From Lineus longissimus (taxonomy: Eukaryota > Nemertea > Pilidiophora > Heteronemertea > Lineidae): a stretch of DNA of 64,000 nucleotides. The position numbers were made by a program, and so were the translations under genes. Shown one piece after another: positions 46,801 through 58,554 of this stretch. Each line of letters starts with the position of its first letter. Positions within the stretch are counted from its first letter, which is position 1. Under the pieces are notes generated by a model. The model saw only the letters and a list, made by a program, of their open reading frames with translations. It ran no database searches and was not told the origin of the DNA. The stretch spans positions 19,236,437 to 19,300,436 of the forward strand of contig NC_088313.1 in the NCBI RefSeq assembly GCF_910592395.1, given 5' to 3'.

Positions 46801-49800
46801 TCACCTTAACTTGACTTAAAACGCTGTAGACCAATGCACGAGATTGATATGAAATGTATGAGAAATTCTACTCAATGTAGGATGAAAAAGAATCAAGAAT
46901 TTAGCGGGTAGGCTGCCGTGTTCTGCGCTGGCATCCTAATGTAATAAACTTCCTTGGCGGTTGACATTTGGCGTGGTGACATTTGGCACATTGGGGAGAT
47001 GGCGGCACGACAGTCTTTTGTCTCCTCGAAGTGGTGAGGCAGTATGATGACAAAAAGTGAACTTGAAACTAAGATGTGATATGTCCATGTCATGGCAAAT
47101 CACACTTCCAAAGAAAAGTCAAAAAGCAGATGATAAAAGTTTTCTGGGTGACATTGAAACTTCATTTTCAATGCAGAGATAGACTGTACTGACTTAGGGA
47201 GAGAGACCCTTGGGCAACCTGCCTTGGTAGAAGTTTTTAGTCCAGATCAGGTTGTTTACAACTGTACAACCATCTTATCCTGCCCTTGTACACTTCACTG
47301 TACCTGACCTAAAAACTTGCCCAAGGGCACAAGGAATGTAATAATGTGTGTCAGGTACCAAAGTTGAAGTCGTATAAGAGTGGAGTATGGAAGTCACGAC
47401 GTAGGTAACATGAGTTCAACACCAATAATCACAAGATGATTTCATCCCTTGAAACCCCTTCAGCGATTATCTTCCTCAACTTGAAAAGGTTATTCTGTGG
47501 ATGTCAAGGTCTTCTATGAATAAATCACAGGTTCCCCAGATGTAGTGCAGGTATTTCTCTTGAAGTCCTTACTCTGCCACTGTTCTTGGATTCTCGTACT
47601 TTAGGTGCACCTCCTGTTACATGGTATGCTTCAGATAATGAGATGTTTCACTTCAGAATATCACTGAATAGGTACAGAATGAATGTGTCCACCATATGAA
47701 ATATGTTTTATTCCAACTGAAGCTGTAAAACAACTCTTTCTCTAGGGTGAATATACTGCTTGGAGCCTCTACTTGTTTGCTGTCTGCAGCGTGTGAGATT
47801 GTCCTCGGAGAAAAATCCTGGTCATAGAAAAGCTGCTACTATCCTTTGATGACAAAATAAATATTCTTTACTTTGCAGTTTCAAAGGTGGTGCTGATATA
47901 TCAGGTCCTTTACCCTTAATAAAAGGGAAACAACAGAGCACCATCATGACTGATATCTATTAATCTTTACTTTGTCTTTTTATTGCCAGGCATTCAGCAG
48001 CCAAGCAGAAGATAAGGTAAATTTGAAATCATTATGGTACCACTATTATAGCCTCGTTTCAAATCATTCCAAAGACCAGACTTAATTTTTTTGTCTCGTG
48101 GTTTCTCTCTTCAGGAAAGTGATAACCTATGGTGGGATGCCTTTGCCACAGAATTTTTCGAAGACGACGCAGCGCTTACGTTATCATTTTGTTTAGAAGA
48201 TGGACCAAAACGATACAGTAAGTGATAATTCCGACGTCTACAGTTCTGTTCATAAGTAACATGAGGTTTCAGCATGAAAACGATGAGTTGTTGTTCTGCT
48301 TGTACTGTGTCAGTATAAAATGTTAAGGTTAGTGGTAGTGTAGGGTTACAGTAGCTGGGACCACATTCTAAAAGATATGCCTCATTTTTTCGGTAGGTTC
48401 ATGTTAAAAATTCTGTATCATGCCAGATTTTGGTCATCCATTAGTAAGTGTGGTGCAGTTTTGACCTCCTAATGAATACCAAGACGTTCAGGATTTCAGA
48501 TCATCCCCGTGAAAAAATAAAAGAATTCCCTACGGCATTTAAGGCTGGGCCGTTGTCATGGTTACTAACAGCGTCTAATGCACATCCATCCAAATTGCTG
48601 ATACAGCGCAGATCACGATGTTTCACGGCGACGCGAGTGTATAATTAAAAGTGTTCCACCGCTCGAAATTATGTTAGCGACGAACGTAGGTGCTTTTCCC
48701 CGAGGCGCCGGTGAAATCTTAGGAAGATCCTTCCATAGAATTTACTTAACCTCTGAGATTACTGGGCTCGCTACTTTCACAATCGATAAGTACCAGAATG
48801 CTGTGCTTATTGTTTTCTCCAGAAAGTGGGGTGTGTTATAATGGAAATGTCACCCGTGTTCTGCAGGAATGATACCTTGCGGAGCCTGAAAAAGCTTTTA
48901 ATCTTTCACCTCTTCTAGGAGCCTAATGGATTTTTGGATGTTTTCGTTGATTCCTCGGAACAATTCTGAGAAATATTTGTGAAGAAACAAAAACATACAA
49001 CTTATTGGCAGAAGATTCTAGATAAAAATGAAAAGACTATCTCATTAATTGCTTTGTACAATGATGAAAAATGTGATGAAACTCACAGGTGTCACAATCC
49101 AAGTCTTTCCCCCTGTTTCGGTTGAGAGATATCATTCTAAAGTACCTCTTTTGTTTCATTTCAGCAATTGGCAGGACGTTAATACCTCGGTACTTTAGGA
49201 GTATATTTGAAGGGGGTGTAACAGATCTCTATTTTATATTGAAACATCCCAAAGAATCATTCCATAATACCACAATAACGCTTGACTGCGACCAGGCCAT
49301 GATGGTTACACATCACGGGAAACCAATGTTTACAAAAGTAAGTACAGTAGAACCTCTCTATTAAGGACACCCACGGGACTGACAAATGCTGTCCTTAATA
49401 GAGAGGTGTCCTGATTAGAGAGGTCAAATTGAATGGAAAGTACCAATTTGGGACCAAAACTAGTGTCCTTAATAGAGAGGTTGTCCCTAATAGAGCTAGA
49501 AGAGGTTCTACTGTACAGTGGAACCTCCCTTAGCGGACACCTCTCTATTGAGGACTATACCCTCTCTAATAAGGTTAAGAATCATCTGCCATTACTAATG
49601 TGACAGTGATACGTCTGTGTCCTCGGGTGCATAGAAGTATATTCTGGGAACTAGTTATGTACACTTCATGATGTAGGCCTACTGCTGACACATGAAATTT
49701 CGATCAGTTGAGTCGGATTGGTTCGCTCTCTTCATGATAATAGTCCAGACACCCGAAACAATGTAAATGTCTGTGTTGTTTTTTTCAGGTGGTCACAGAA

Positions 49801-52800
49801 GGTAGATTAATATTAGAATTCACATTTGATGATCTGATGAGAATACGATCTTGGCATTTCGCCACGCGGCAACATCGAGAGTTAATACCTAGGAGTGTCA
49901 TAGCAATGCAGGTTAGTACGGGTGGAAATCATCGTGCTTTGCCTCGGGAGATTGGCAAAGACTCAACCCACTCCCAATTACACAGGGCTATTTTGGGTTT
50001 TGCTCTTGTAGTTGTGTGGCATCCTTCATTGGCTGGGACCAGTCCCTTTTTGGATGGATGCCGGTCTTAGAAGATGTTCTTCACAGTCTAGGTCCGGTTT
50101 ATTTTGAACATGGTTCTTGTCTGAAGCACCACCTGGCAGCCCTATTTGATCTCAAGGTCAGGCCAAGGTAAAAAGACGCACAATATGTCCACATGAATGT
50201 CAAAAGAACTGTTTTCTCAAGTTCTGTCGTTGTCTTTTCAGCAGGATCCAGCGATGGTGGAACAATTATCAAAAAATATAACACGGCAGGGACTCACAAA
50301 TTATACGCTGAATTTCCTCAGAGTAAGTAAAAGGCAATGCATTAATAAGTATTTTTGCAGACATTGCATGGCCCATACATCAGTGTGAAACCAAAAGGCT
50401 CACCAGCTAGTTATTTGGTACAACCTTTGTTACTTTATAACTACGATACCACAAAAAGATGAAACCTAGGTTCTCAGTGTCACAACAGAATTGGCGTTTG
50501 TTAGTCTCTTAGGTTTGATTACTGGCATCATTTATTTGCATTTTGTCAGTTTCCATCTCGCAGTATCATTAATGTTGGTTATTTTTCAGGGAGGCTAAAC
50601 TGTTTTACCTTTCAGGTTAAACTGCAAGAAGCACTTGATTCGTGGGGGAAGGTTGAATGAGTTATAATATCCTTCCAGGCTCTATGTTCACTCAGTCTTC
50701 GTTGAAAACCGTTTGAAATCTTAGTATTTCGGCCATTTTGATTGTCTTCAAAAACAAACATTGAGTGAGAATTTCTCTCTGCATTGAGGCCCTAGGTTCA
50801 AGGAAGTTTTCAATCCAATATCAGTTAAAGACAACACAAGGTAGGTTCACCACATTCTTACCCAAGGCATATACAAAACTCAACTCAGTTGAACCATTTT
50901 CCCTCTCTCTCTTTCAGCTGTGCGTTATTCTTGAACCAATGCAAGAATTAATGTCTCGTCACAAAGCCTATGGCCTTAACCCCCGCGACTGTCTCAAGAC
51001 AACGCTCTTTCAGAAATGGCAACGTATGGTTGCACCACCAGGTAACGGTCAGCGGGCTAATGTGCGGCTACGAGGTTTGTTACAATATATCAGATATAGT
51101 CATGTAATGAGGTGGGCAACTTTACAGCAGTGTATCCCATCACCCCCTGCATTGGAAACCTAGCTTTCACCGAAACGTCTCCTTTTAAGTTCACGAGTCT
51201 TGGAACTCGATTTTCGTACCGTTCAAATTCTTGTTGGTGTGTGTTTGCTGGATAGAAACATTTAGTCAAAATTATTTTGTAGTGCATTTTGATTTCTGCC
51301 GTCGTCTATTTCTCCGGACACTAACTTAGCCAAGATGATTGTTTAGACACTGATTATATACTTTCAGTTGTGTGCCTGAGGAAAACGCGCCAGTCAATGG
51401 CAAGCTTCGGCAGATGCAAAGTCTGCGCCTGTATGACATATTTGTATCAGTTTTATGACGGCCACATCACAAATTACGCTGTGTGGTGTGTAAAATTGAT
51501 AAGAATACATGATACAGGAGCGATTCACTGATTTGCTGAAACTCACTTTTGGCATGACGAGGGGTCATCGTTGAAGGGATTCTGGCTCTATGTAACTGCT
51601 TCTTTGGCTCATCTGAACCATGAACAGCTGCCTTAGTGCACAAAGCCAGGAACCCTGACTATGCCCGAGTTTTCTTCTTGCATATTAACATTTTGAATCT
51701 TGCCTATGTTTCTGTTGGCAGCCTTATTTTGAGAGAAGGATGCTGAATTTGTTGTCTAACGTCTATGAAGCATTGTGTGTGAAGCTGTAATGCCTTGCAA
51801 ACTAAAAATATCACAATATCAACACGAATCATATAAAAACCAATCAAATTGTCTGATACCATCAACATAAAGTCATTCTTTTGTCAGTAACCGAATGTGC
51901 TCTCATCAAATTCTTTACACCTGAAGTACAGCTGTGCCATCTGGTGATTCGTTGTACTATTGACATCTTTTGGTCATGTTCTTATGAAAAACTTGGCAGC
52001 AGTTGTTAACCAACTATCTAAAAGAAATTGTATAATCAGTTATTTTCCAATACTGTGAATTCTTTGAAATACTGAGTCAAGTCTTTTGAAATAACTTTCA
52101 AAATGGAATAACTTCCAATGTTATCATTGTACGTTATTATTTCCAAAACAAAAGCTTTGATATTGATGAGTTGGGACACTACGGTGAAGTCCTCCCCTGT
52201 CCTGTCGTCCGAATACACTCTTCCCTCAAACTTCCTCTGACCATCTGACCTCAGTCAATATGTTGTACAGTACTATACCGACTAGATGGAAATGCCTCAT
52301 CTACCCCAACCTCCCACCCTATATACAGTCTCTGAATGGATACCTTTTCGCTCTTATATCCTCTTTGTATCACCATGTCAACCCAGCCTTATTTGTCAAC
52401 AGGGGTAACATCCATGATATGAGTCATGATTTTTGGCATGGCTGCCGTGATCGAACCCTATCAAAATTTCTACTGGAGCACAAAGCATCCAGTGCTTTTA
52501 CTGCTTTTAAAGTGAATTTTAATTTGCACAGTGGTTATGTCTAGATTGTAATACTGGGTACATCAAAAAACTCATCTAGCTTAAGGAATTGAGCTCTGAA
52601 ACTTCCTTTGCATCTTTTCTTCACAAAACATTGATCTCAATCTTCAAAAGCCACCTTAGCTTCTCAGTGATCCTGTGTTTTCAATTCTTACTTCTCTGTT
52701 AGTCAACAACTCAATATCATCATCAGCTCCTTCAATTATTCAAAGCCTAAATAAATTTAATAATTGTTTTGATTAATTAGTTAATTTAATCAACAAATCA

Positions 52801-54616
52801 AAACCATCCGCTACACTACACCAACATTGAAATCTTCCTGTCTGCATCGTATGTACCTGTTCATTTCCAGATGAAGTCTTGCAGAGTGTTGAGAGTGTGT
52901 TGCAATATTCAGGGAATCTCTTATAGGATTATCACGTTTGAAACTTTCCAAGTTGTGAATTGCAGAATACTATTGGCTTGGAATTTATTCCAATCTGGAA
53001 ACTTCCAGAAAAACTCAGTGCCGTAGGAGGACTGAGAGACTTCAGTGAAGAAGTACTGTGGAACGAATCTGCAAACATCACTTTTTGCCAAACTCTGTAT
53101 GATAACATCTATGGCTAATTAAAAACCAGTTCAGTCGCCTCAAGTTGGCAATGTTTGGTTCTGATATTGCATCATCCTCCTTCACCTCTGCTGATGACTC
53201 TGGTTTAACCAGGTGAAACTGTGACTTGAACGTGGCCCGCCTTCCTCCCTCACAGTGCTTGTTGTTTACCCTTCTTAAAGTTGCCCCCCTGATTCAATGA
53301 CGGGTTAGTTTGCTTTCTGTAGTGCTCTACTCTATAGAGGGTCCTATACTCTACAGAGAATGCTCTATACTCTATAGAGGAATGTTCTTGCTGTAAGTCT
53401 GGCTTTTTCAACCTCGGAGAATGTTTGAAACTAAATGGAAGAGTGAATTGGTTCATTTCGTATTGCTGCATGTCCTTCATATCAGGCACCAGACTTACAG
53501 CAAATGGGTGAAGACTTTCCTGCTTTTTTTCGTCGCACGTCTTGATCTAAAGAGCACAGTCATGACAGTGCTAGGTCTTGCTCAGTGCTGCCACCTTCAC
53601 ACAGTTTGATCACTTCGCCACATGATTTTGATAATGTATCTGATATAGACAAAATACCCTCGGCGTAGGCTTTGTGCTGCATAATTGTAAAGACATTCAT
53701 AGTATCAAATAGTTGTCCTTCTGTTTTGATGTTTCTATGGAACTTACCCGGTAGATCTATATCTGTAGAGTAAATTGCAATGAACTTTAATATCATCACT
53801 CCTTCTGTGAAATCTGAAATGGGATTTCTGACAACAACAATTGTATTAGCTAGAGTATCATGTATATCTTGAGAATATCAGTTTGAAAAGTCAAGTTGAC
53901 CATTTTATCATGTGCACTCTAACCTTTCTTTTAACTGCTTTCTATCTGTTTGGAGCTCCTCTTCAATTAGATTCTGTCACTTAACCTCATAACCAAAGTC
54001 TTTGTGATATCTTTCTTTTGTGCACCATTCATGAATTGTCATTGATTTGGACCGTCTCTTCTTTTACAGAGAGTCAACGTCAGCCAAGTAAAAGACGAAA
54101 GCGGAAGTCGTCAGCGAGCACAAACGCATCAGCAAACAGCATTGGGCGGGAAGGGACGGGAAAACAGAAGAGATCACCAGGGCCACAGTCGGGCACATTT
54201 AACCCGGTGCCGGGGGTAGGCTTCATATTTTATATTTCATGATTTATATGAACTTGCTGTACATCTGGGTATTAGAATTCTGCTCACTGTCTTTGATAGT
54301 CCAAGTGTCAAATTGTATTTTAATTGTCTTCAAGTATTCAATGCCAGAACACTTCTCAACGAGTGATTATTGATAATTGGTAACATTGTTTTTATAGGAT
54401 GTAATGGTAGTCGGTGAGCCGACTTTAATGGGAGGTGAATTCGGGGATGAGGATGAGCGATTGATCACACGGCTGGAAAACACGCAGTATGAGCCGAACG
54501 GGGCTGAGGAAGGACAGGATTACACTAACTCACCTGCCGTGCAGAACAGTCCTTGGGGGCAGGAGAAAAAGCCACCGCCGGTCAACAACCAAGCAGAGGA
54601 GAAGTCGGAACAGTAA
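37851..54616 (+). CDS. LDB1: LIM-domain-binding cofactor (LDB/CLIM/Chip)
   Basis: A nuclear adaptor that dimerises and bridges LIM-homeodomain and LMO proteins for enhancer looping. Ten coding exons: 37851-37903, 43439-43802, 47990-48016, 48115-48217, 49165-49337, 49789-49911, 50242-50322, 50918-51041, 54070-54215, 54398-54616. All phases fit: 470 residues with the microexon, 461 without. The first coding exon probably begins at 37802 in the mRNA; its frame is open back to a stop at 37779. The N-terminus is Pro/Gly-rich, as in Drosophila Chip. RHTPY, then NLWWDAF through LCVILEPMQELMSRHK, form the dimerisation domain. PSKRRKRKSS is the nuclear localisation signal. The last exon holds the LIM-interaction domain (DVMVVGEPTLMGGEFGDEDE, RLITRLENTQ). 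Vertebrates have LDB1 and LDB2; here it is the single invertebrate orthologue type, so the symbol is by similarity. An in-frame extension past 51041 could give a LID-less isoform. Confidence 0.95.
37904..43438. other. LDB intron 1: no gene recognised
   Basis: A 5.5-kb intron, AT-rich, with scattered unconvincing ORFs and an 8-G run at 41657-41664. No repeat array or recognisable exon was found. Confidence 0.6.
43803..47989. other. LDB intron 2: no gene recognised
   Basis: A 4.2-kb intron. One GC-richer patch at about 45900-46040 stands out against the AT-rich background, without a recognisable exon. It could be an intronic regulatory element. Confidence 0.5.
47990..48016 (+). other. 27-nt LDB microexon (AFSSQAEDK)
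   Basis: Bounded by TTGCCAG and GTAAAT and in phase 0 at both ends. It adds nine residues between RLQQRTE and ESDNLWWDAF, exactly at the join that is continuous (WTEECDNLWW) in vertebrate LDB1. It is probably alternatively spliced, being optional for frame and for the conserved domain. Confidence 0.7.
49345..49513. mobile_element. 169-bp pogo/Tigger-like MITE at an LDB splice donor
   Basis: Inverted ends CAGTAGAACCTCTCTATTAA and its complement at the right, flanked by TA on both sides (49343-49344 and 49514-49515). TTAATAGAGAGG recurs inside. A second, partial element starts directly after it with CAGTGGAACCTCCC (about 49516-49580). Insertion lies seven bases from the end of LDB exon 5 (donor GTAAGT at 49338). 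Confidence 0.75.
51042..54069. other. LDB intron 8: no gene recognised
   Basis: A 3-kb intron. It holds CTCTATAGAGG-type short repeats at about 53328-53381, followed by a 15-bp perfect inverted repeat (TTGCTGTAAGTCTGG at 53388-53402, complement at 53489-53503). Confidence 0.55.
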
Positions 54617-56115
54617 AACTATACCAACTTTGGAACAAGTCAGTTGTAGATAAAGATCATTGGGGGAGCCCAAAAGACATTTAGTGTGTACCATTTGAAT
54701 GTATGTGTTGGTGGTTGAAATTGATTCCCAAGGTTATGGGCTGTGGACCTTCTGAGTGTGATCAGGGCAGAACATTAACGCAGTGTCTGTCTTTGATGGT
54801 GGTGTTAGTTAATCGCCACTTGTGGGCTAATATTGGGGTGATTTACTGAATAATTCTGGTACCATTTTGTGAAATTCCTGCAATTTTGAAATAAGGCACT
54901 TGAGAGATGATTGCCTTCGAGGGGGTGGGGTTATAGATTGACAGAGGTGTGGTGAGTTCGAGGCTGAATCAAGCTACAATTATTGCTTTGTATTGTTTTA
55001 TTTATTGAGTTTTGAGGATGAATTGGAGTTGATAATTTATCATTTAATCATATAAGTGCCCTGCAGATTAGAGATTTTTATTGTAGCAATATTTGCCTGG
55101 ATGAGGAGGACAATAAAACAATCGTGAACCTTCCAGTACTTACAGCTAAAAATATCTTGATTCATGTGCATGTAAATGATTTTGTATGTTTTGTTTTAAT
55201 ATCGATTGGCGCCCTTATTGTCTGGGGTGGGTTCATCCTATGGGTTCTCACCATTTGGCCAAATAGCTTTTTGACATTGATGATCAGTTCTATGAAGATG
55301 TATAATCTTCTGTCTAAATTGTCTGACATTGGCCAGAATAAGAAATCGTTCAATAAGGAATGCAGTTAATGAGGAGAGATGTGCAGTGCGTCATAGAGTC
55401 TCATTTGATTTTGGGGTCAGTCTGTGTACAATGCTCAGTTGAGAAGCTGAAAATTTAAGATTTTCTGTTGATGGATCCGAGTTTAGATTGGGACAAATAA
55501 TTTCAAGATTTTAAACTTGGATGAGCCATGCTTGAATTCTTGTTTGTCTTGTTGGGACAGTGTCCCTTAAAACTAATGAAGAGGGTAAGTCAAAGTAAGA
55601 ACTCTGTGCATGTATATAACTATATTATAAATAACTATCATAATAATGTATTGTAGACTGTGTAAGTTAAGATTTTGTGCTATGTAGATTTCACTGCATT
55701 TTTCCAGAAAAAAATGAACATAATTTTATATGAAAGTGTTTGAATATACCTGTACACGTTTCTACAGCTTAATATGATATAATTTTATTTGTTTCTTTGT
55801 GAATGTTAGTAATTATGTAAAGGATTCTTGAAGAGTTGTGTCTCGGTTTCATTCATCACACACCACCACATGTTCTGCCTGGTCAGCTAGACAATTTGGA
55901 AGGGAACTTAGGCAATGAGGTATCGAAATTAAACCACCCAAGCTACATTCTAATATTCCTGTACCATTTTCAATATGGTGTGTGGTGAATAAATCCTAGC
56001 TTTTGTCAATCAGATGTATTAAGGTAATATTTTGTTGAGGAGCTTGTCGTAGTTGTCACACTTGCAGTTTTGTGACAGACATTTCTACATATTAATAAAT
56101 GGTTAAATATTGTAA
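54617..56115 (+). other. LDB 3' UTR
   Basis: About 1.5 kb of T-rich non-coding sequence after the LDB stop. Candidate AATAAA signals are at 55988 and 56094-56099; the second is followed by GT-rich sequence and is the likelier end. Confidence 0.55.
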
Positions 56116-56219
56116 TCCGGCCCTTCTCGTCATTTCGTTCCCTGCAGTCTGGATGTTACCCACAGCACAGTGGGCTGTCGCAGTTTACTATCCATGTATC
56201 CAATGTTTCTGTGACTAGC

Positions 56220-56800
56220 CAATTCGTTCATGGCAGGTCTCATATTTAGAGAGATGGACAGCTAGACGAAATCAGGCAGAGGCCTAGTTCGTCCATCGTC
56301 TTGCCAATATGGTGAGAGCGATAAGAGACGGCCTGGCCTATCTACCGTGTTGCTATTTCAGCTAGAGAGACGAGACAGTCTCACCCAGACTAAATTCACC
56401 TAGAAGCTCAACAGTATTGCCAGTTGTGAGAGAGACAATAGGACATGGTAACTCTACCATGTTCCAACATGGTGAGACATCGACAATCACACCCAGGCCA
56501 AATAGGACCTGACAGCTCCACATTCGCCAGATGGTCACAACCAGACTAAATCAGCCATGTCTGCTCCACTGTCACATGTTAACATGATAAGATAGACGAA
56601 ACGGCCAAAGCAAAACAAAATCGGGCCTGTCAGCTCCCAACACAGTGAGCAAGTCACAACCAGAGTGAATCGGACCTGGTTGCCCCAATGGCGACATTTT
56701 TTGGGCTCTGTGGTACTTGCTACTGGCCAGTTTCTTGTTGGGTGGCCAGGGGCAAGATTGGGACATTTCTTCAACTTGAGCATTGTCACGAGTGTTGCAG
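56220..56800. repeat. Degenerate tandem repeat with TCACAACCAGA motif
   Basis: Diverged units alternate gTGAGAc- or GTCACAACCAGA-like sequence with GGACCTG.CAGCTCC-like sequence (for example at about 56500-56540 and 56630-56680). There are too many differences to define a unit. A related TCACAACCAGACCATT pair occurs at 16.04 kb. Confidence 0.35.
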
Positions 56801-56811
56801 CGCAACCTAGG

Positions 56812-57064
56812 CCCGGTTTTTCAAAGCCCGGTTAGTTTAGTGACTGCTAAGTATCAGTGACTGTTACTAAACTTAGCGGTACCCTTGGGGTGCCGCTTAA
56901 ACTTATCGGTACGCCATGGCAGAGGCCATATGTGGCTCCGCTAACTTAGCGGTGACATAGCGCAGCTAAGCCTAATGGCACAAATTTGGCGGCATGCTAA
57001 GATAACGGTGGTTTAGCGACCGCTAAGCCACCGTTAGCAGATAGCGGAGCTTTGAACAACCTCG
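56812..57064. mobile_element. MITE-like element with CGGTTTTTCAAAGC inverted ends
   Basis: The left end GGTTTTTCAAAGCCCGGTTAG pairs imperfectly with the right end (reverse complement GGTTGTTCAAAGCTCCGCTA). The interior repeats TTAGCGGT and its complement many times, so almost the whole 250 bp can fold. No ORF of interest. Confidence 0.6.
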
Positions 57065-58540
57065 CCCTGGTCGCAAACACCGATGTTATTTCGAGCGTAG
57101 ATTGTGACCACCACCAATGAATTCAAGTATGCTATAGGCCTAAACAGTGGATATGTTCATGACCAACATCACAATAGCCCTACAGCGTATCGCGCGGACT
57201 ATGCTCTTATCTTATTCACGGGGCAACCATTAGGTCCAAATATGCCTCCCAACACTGTCCATAATCATAAATAGAACTCAGCATTAATGTGACAGTGGGC
57301 CAGATAAATACCACGCCCAAGATCAAGCTGAAGCTTAGGGAGTAAGCAGCTGCCAGTGAGGCAAGATAAAGGTACACAAAGTCGCTAAGAGTCCTTGACG
57401 GAGTGCAGCCTCGACACATAAACAGCGGAGATGGTCATTAGATACTTTGAGAAGGACTTTGTGACGATGTGATTCAAAAGCAAACGAGGACTGACGACGA
57501 ATTGGAGGGCTTCTTTCCAAAATTACAGTGTGGGCAGATTGATCAAATAAAGTATTTTTATGTAGATATTGATGTCTTTTTGGTTGCACGTTCTGCATGC
57601 GAGAAAGGACTTTGGGAGGATTCACCAGTCTTCTAACTGTGGTACCAAGTAGTACTCAAGTTGTGCTTAAAGAGTTGTCGTCAGGTAGATATTGGGTACT
57701 ACCAGTCTCGTGAGATCAGATAACCAGCTGGCAGAAGTTGGTTGTCCCGGCAGTGTCCGTCCTAATTGTGAGATGATTACCAGTTGTCTTGTATCACCCA
57801 TGTAGAACGCAAGTGTAATGTTTTCTTGTACAGCTAAAGGACCCTTTGAAGGTTGTGGCAATGTCTTCCCAACCTGACGAGATAACCAGCTGGCAGATGT
57901 TGGTTGTTACGTAGGCTGTCCTGTCATCTCCAAAGTTTATTAGTGACAACCTTGGTCCGGTGGTCGATATACTGGAGTCCGTGAGCGCTGATACTCTAGT
58001 GGCGCGGGCTACGGAAACGATCGAGAGGGTGGTTTGGGGTTCCGCCGATGGGGCTCGCATGCCTTGGTCGTATCCCCGAAACCTTTGAAGAACTGTAAAT
58101 CTCGTGGCATATCGGATGACGGTAAAACTCGTGGCACCCGTCTCCGGCGACGTTGACAGTAAGGGAACTGTATCTCGTGGCATCCACGGTAATATATATA
58201 TTTTAATTTTATACTATGACGGGTACGAAAAGAAGATGTGTGTCGAATGGATTACTCTGCCCATAGGAAAACAAACGGTAATGCAATATTACAAGATCAC
58301 TTGCGCCTTGTCACTTGTGTTCATCAGTGAAAGTACCTGTGATAAAATGTACTGGAATTGAAGTCTGTATCACCAAACCTCACTGCAGGTGGATTGCACA
58401 AATCTTAAGACGAGCGTAAATGTAATTCTTGAACATGTGTAAAGAATTAAGAAACTTGGTTCAATGTATTTAGCCTCTTGTTTTCCTCTCCTGCCATGCC
58501 TGCAGACTGTAGTTCAGGCCATGTTGCGAAGCTGTAAAAT
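57065..58540. other. Intergenic, no gene recognised
   Basis: Contains a diverged pair GATAACCAGCTGGCAGA.GTTGGTTGT (about 57718 and 57881) and three CTCGTGGCA repeats (58102-58180). Several short ORFs, some hydrophobic, lack recognisable domains. Confidence 0.5.
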
Positions 58541-58554
58541 TTGCTGCACCACCA

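Noticed and set aside
53388-53503. 15-bp inverted repeat as a transposon end
   Set aside because: No flanking duplication and unrelated sequence between; too short to classify.
55124-55369. Hydrophobic 81-residue ORF in the LDB 3' UTR
   Set aside because: No recognisable family; AT-rich UTR composition gives hydrophobic chance ORFs.
57216-57625. Minus-strand membrane-like ORFs of 67 and 96 residues
   Set aside because: The overlapping frames do not join at splice sites and have no recognisable receptor or transporter motif.
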